From Sipunculus nudus (Eukaryota; Annelida; Sipuncula; Golfingiida; Sipunculidae), in NCBI GenBank assembly GCA_026874595.1, contig CM049320.1:8499464-8563463 (forward strand): DNA of 64,000 nt, in the 5' to 3' direction. Positions 60,931 through 64,000 of the stretch are shown in pieces; position 1 is the stretch's first letter; every line of letters begins with the position of its first letter. A model generated the notes under the pieces. It was not told where the DNA came from, did no database searches, and saw only the letters and a program-made list of their open reading frames with translations. Position numbers and translations under genes: made by a program.

Positions 60931-63900
60931 ATTACGACTCAAGTTAGGCTTACCAGCCCAACATAAATGCCTACTGAGTCGTGTATTCACGGCTAGATGA
61001 ACCCGCTAAGTCACGACTCAAGTTAGGCTTACCAGCCCGACATAAATGCCTACTGAGTCGTGTATTTACGGCTAGATGAACCCTCTAAGTCACGACTCAA
61101 GTTAGGCTTACCAGCCCAACATAAATGCCTACTGAGTTGTGTATTCACGGCTAGATGAACCCTCTAAGTCACGACTCAAGTTAGGCTTACGAGCCCAACA
61201 TAAAAGCCTACTGAGTCATGTATTCACGGCTAGATGAACCAACTAAGTCACGACTCAAGTTAGGCTTACCAGCCCGACATAAATGCCTACTGAGTCGTGT
61301 ATTTACGGCTAGATGAACCCTCTAAGTCACGACTCAAGTTAGGCTTACCAGCCCAACATAAATGCCTACTGAGTCATGTATTCACGGCTAGATGAACCAA
61401 CTAAGTCACGACTCAAGTTAGGCTTACCAGCCCAACATAAATGCCTACTGAGTCATGTATTCACGGCTAGATGAACCCTCTAATTCACGACTCAAGTTAG
61501 GCTTACGAGCCCAACATAAATGCCTACTGAGTCATGTATTCACGGCTAGATGAACCAACTAAGTCACGACTCAAGTTAGGCTTACCAGCCCAACATAAAT
61601 GCCTACTGAGTTGTGTATTCACGGCTAGATGAACCCTCTAAGTCACGACTCAAGTAAGGCTTACCAGCCCAACATAAATGCCTACTGAGTCATGTATTCA
61701 CGGCTAGATGAACCCTCTAATTCACGACTCAAGTTAGGCTTACGAGCCCAACATAAATGCCTACTGAGTCATGTATTCACGGCTAGATGAACCAACTAAG
61801 TCACGACTCAAGTTAGGCTTACCAGCCCAACATAAATGCCTACTGAGTCATGTATTCACGGCTAGATGAACCCTCTAATTCACGACTCAAGTTAGGCTTA
61901 CGAGCCCAACATAAATGCCTACTGAGTCATGTATTCACGGCTAGATGAACCCTCTAAGTCACGACTCAAGTTAGGCTTACCAGCCCAACATAAATGCCTA
62001 CTGAGTCATGTATTCACGGCTAGATGAACCCTCTAATTCACGACTCAAGTTAGGCTTACCAGCCCAACATAAATGCCTACTGAGTCATGTATTCACGGCT
62101 AGATGAACCCTCTAAGTCACGACTCAAGTTAGGCTTACCAGCCCAACATAAATGCCTACTGAGTCATGTATTCACGGCTAGATGAACCCTCTAAGTCACG
62201 ACTCAAGTTAGGCTTACGAGCCCAACATAAATGCCTACTGAGTCATGTATTCACGGCTAGATGAACCCTCTAAGTCACGACTCAAGTTAGGCTTACCAGC
62301 CCAACATAAATGCCTACTGAGTCGTGTATTTACGGCTAGATGAACCCTCTAAGTCACGACTCAAGTAAGGCTTACCAGCCCAACATAAATGCCTACTGAG
62401 TCATGTATTCACGGCTAGATGAACCCTCTAATTCACGACTCAAGTTAGGCTTACGAGCCCAACATAAATGCCTACTGAGTCATGTATTCACGGCTAGATG
62501 AACCAACTAAGTCACGACTCAAGTTAGGCTTACCAGCCCAACATAAATGCCTACTGAGTTGTGTATTCACGGCTAGATGAACCCTCTAAGTCACGACTCA
62601 AGTTAGGCTTACCAGCCCAACATAAATGCCTACTGAGTCATGTATTCACGGCTAGATGAACCAACTAAGTCACGACTCAAGTTAGGCTTACGAGCCCAAC
62701 ATAAATGCCTACTGAGTCGTGTATTCACGGCTAGATGAACCCTCTAAGTCACGACTCAAGTTAGGCTTACCAGCCCAACATAAATGCCTACTGAGTCATG
62801 TATTCACGGCTAGATGAACCAACTAAGTCACGACTCAAGTTAGGCTTACCAGCCCAACATAAATGCCTACTGAGTCATGTATTCACGGCTAGATGAACCC
62901 TCTAAGTCACGACTCAAGTAAGGCTTACCAGCCCAACATAAATGCCTACTGAGTCATGTATTCACGGCTAGATGAACCCTCTAAGTCACGACTCAAGTTA
63001 GGCTTACCAGCCCAACATAAATGCCTACTGAGTCATGTATTCACGGCTAGATGAACCAACTAAGTCACGACTCAAGTTAGGCTTACCAGCCCAACATAAA
63101 TGCCTACTGAGTCGTGTATTCACGGCTAGATGAACCCTCTAAGTCACGACTCAAGTTAGGCTTACCAGCCCAACATAAATGCCTACTGAGTCATGTATTC
63201 ACGGCTAGATGAACCAACTAAGTCACGACTCAAGTTAGGCTTACCAGCCCAACATAAATGCCTACTGAGTTGTGTATTCACGGCTAGATGAACCCTCTAA
63301 GTCACGACTCAAGTAAGGCTTACCAGCCCAACATAAATGCCTACTGAGTCATGTATTCACGGCTAGATGAACCCTCTAATTCACGACTCAAGTTAGGCTT
63401 ACGAGCCCAACATAAATGCCTACTGAGTCATGTATTCACGGCTAGATGAACCCTCTAAGTCACGACTCAAGTTAGGCTTACCAGCCCGACATAAATGCCT
63501 ACTGAGTCGTGTATTCACGGCTAGATGAAACCTCTAAGTCACGACTCAAGTTAGGCTTACGAGCCCAACATAAATGCCTACTGAGTCGTGTATTCACGGC
63601 TAGATGAACCCTCTAAGTCACGACTCAAGTTAGGCTTACCAGCCCAACATAAATGCCTACTGAGTCGTGTATTCACGGCTAGATGAAACCTCTAAGTCAC
63701 AACTCAATTTAGGCTTACCAGCCCAACATAAATGCCTACTGAGTCGTGTATTCCCGGCTAGATGAACCCACTAAGTCACGACTCAAGTAAGGCTTACCAG
63801 CCCAACATAAATGCCTACTGAGTCGTGTATTCACGGCTAGATGAACCCTCTAATTCACGACTCAAGTTAGGCTTACCAGCCCAACATAAATGCCTACTGA

Positions 63901-64000
63901 GTCATGTATTCACGGCTAGATGAACCCACTAAGTCACGACTCAAGTTAGGCTTACCAGCCCAACATAAATGCCTACTGAGTCGTGTATTCACGGCTAGAT
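60931..64000. repeat. 79-bp satellite array, about 39 copies in view
   Basis: Regular 79-bp monomers from about 60931 to the window end, where the array is still running. The consensus starts 'gtcacgactcaagttaggct', continues 'taccagcccaacataaatgc' and 'ctactgagtcatgtattcac', and ends 'ggctagatgaaccctctaa'. Variant sites: 'accag/acgag', 'cccaac/cccgac', 'gtcatg/gtcgtg/gttgtg', 'ttagg/taagg', 'ccctctaag/ccaactaag/ccctctaatt'. Each monomer has an imperfect inverted repeat: 'cacgactcaagttaggc' against 'gcctactgagtcgtg', with 19 bp between. No frame stays open and no known satellite name is assigned. Confidence 0.97.

Noticed and set aside
60931-64000. CRISPR-like or attachment-site array
   Set aside because: Monomers are contiguous and homogeneous at 79 bp, with no unique spacers; it is an ordinary satellite.

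Overview
This is a 64 kb piece of a eukaryotic nuclear genome, AT-rich and apparently gene-free. The repeat content points to a marine lophotrochozoan, most likely a mollusc (bivalve or gastropod). The evidence is a repeat with blocks of 'ccttgacctttgacc' and 'ccgtgacctcaaaa' ending in (ACGG)n and 'ttcgttgcgaggag'; a repeat that begins 'tttagctca..ctgagc', runs into (GTCC)n and ends 'atggcccatgggccact'; several (AT)n tracts of 45-115 bp; and non-LTR retrotransposon tails. I found no rRNA, functional tRNA, CRISPR, operon or prokaryotic signal. No open frame can be supported as a host gene: the open frames of about 100 codons are roughly as frequent as expected by chance at this composition, several lie inside repeats, and many lack an ATG.

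Layout. 1-4063 is a 25-bp minisatellite whose right half is a nearly perfect 600-bp higher-order repeat. 4.1-13.8 kb is mostly unassigned unique DNA with a tRNA-like relic (5.3 kb) and a small inverted-repeat element (7.7 kb). 13.8-20.2 kb is a repeat cluster: a three-unit mollusc-type element, copy 1 of a dispersed family ending near 'ggcggaggc', a 73-bp tandem array apparently built from the end of an inverted-repeat element, an exact 121-bp tandem duplication, and a 1.5-kb element with internal units of about 140 bp. 22.7-24.5 kb holds copy 1 of a TTAA-flanked MITE family, two (AT)n blocks and a frameshifted retrotransposon 3' coding end. 26.98-31.26 kb is a three-level nest: an inverted-repeat element made of ~300-bp units, interrupted by a second element, which is itself interrupted by a 5'-truncated LINE. 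32.8-39.6 kb carries two repeat families (E and F), each present twice, with F in opposite orientations, plus MITE copy 2. 40-54.8 kb holds further MITE copies, dispersed repeat copies 2 and 3, a TIR element and many (AT)n tracts. 54.8-60.9 kb is featureless. 60931-64000 is a 79-bp satellite that runs off the window.

The window therefore reads as repeat-rich intergenic or intronic DNA between or beside two satellite blocks. Its interest lies in transposon families that can be defined from the window itself (MITE boundaries with TTAA duplications, nested insertions with a readable order) and in the internal amplification history of the two arrays. Nothing here supports a new enzymatic or defence system.
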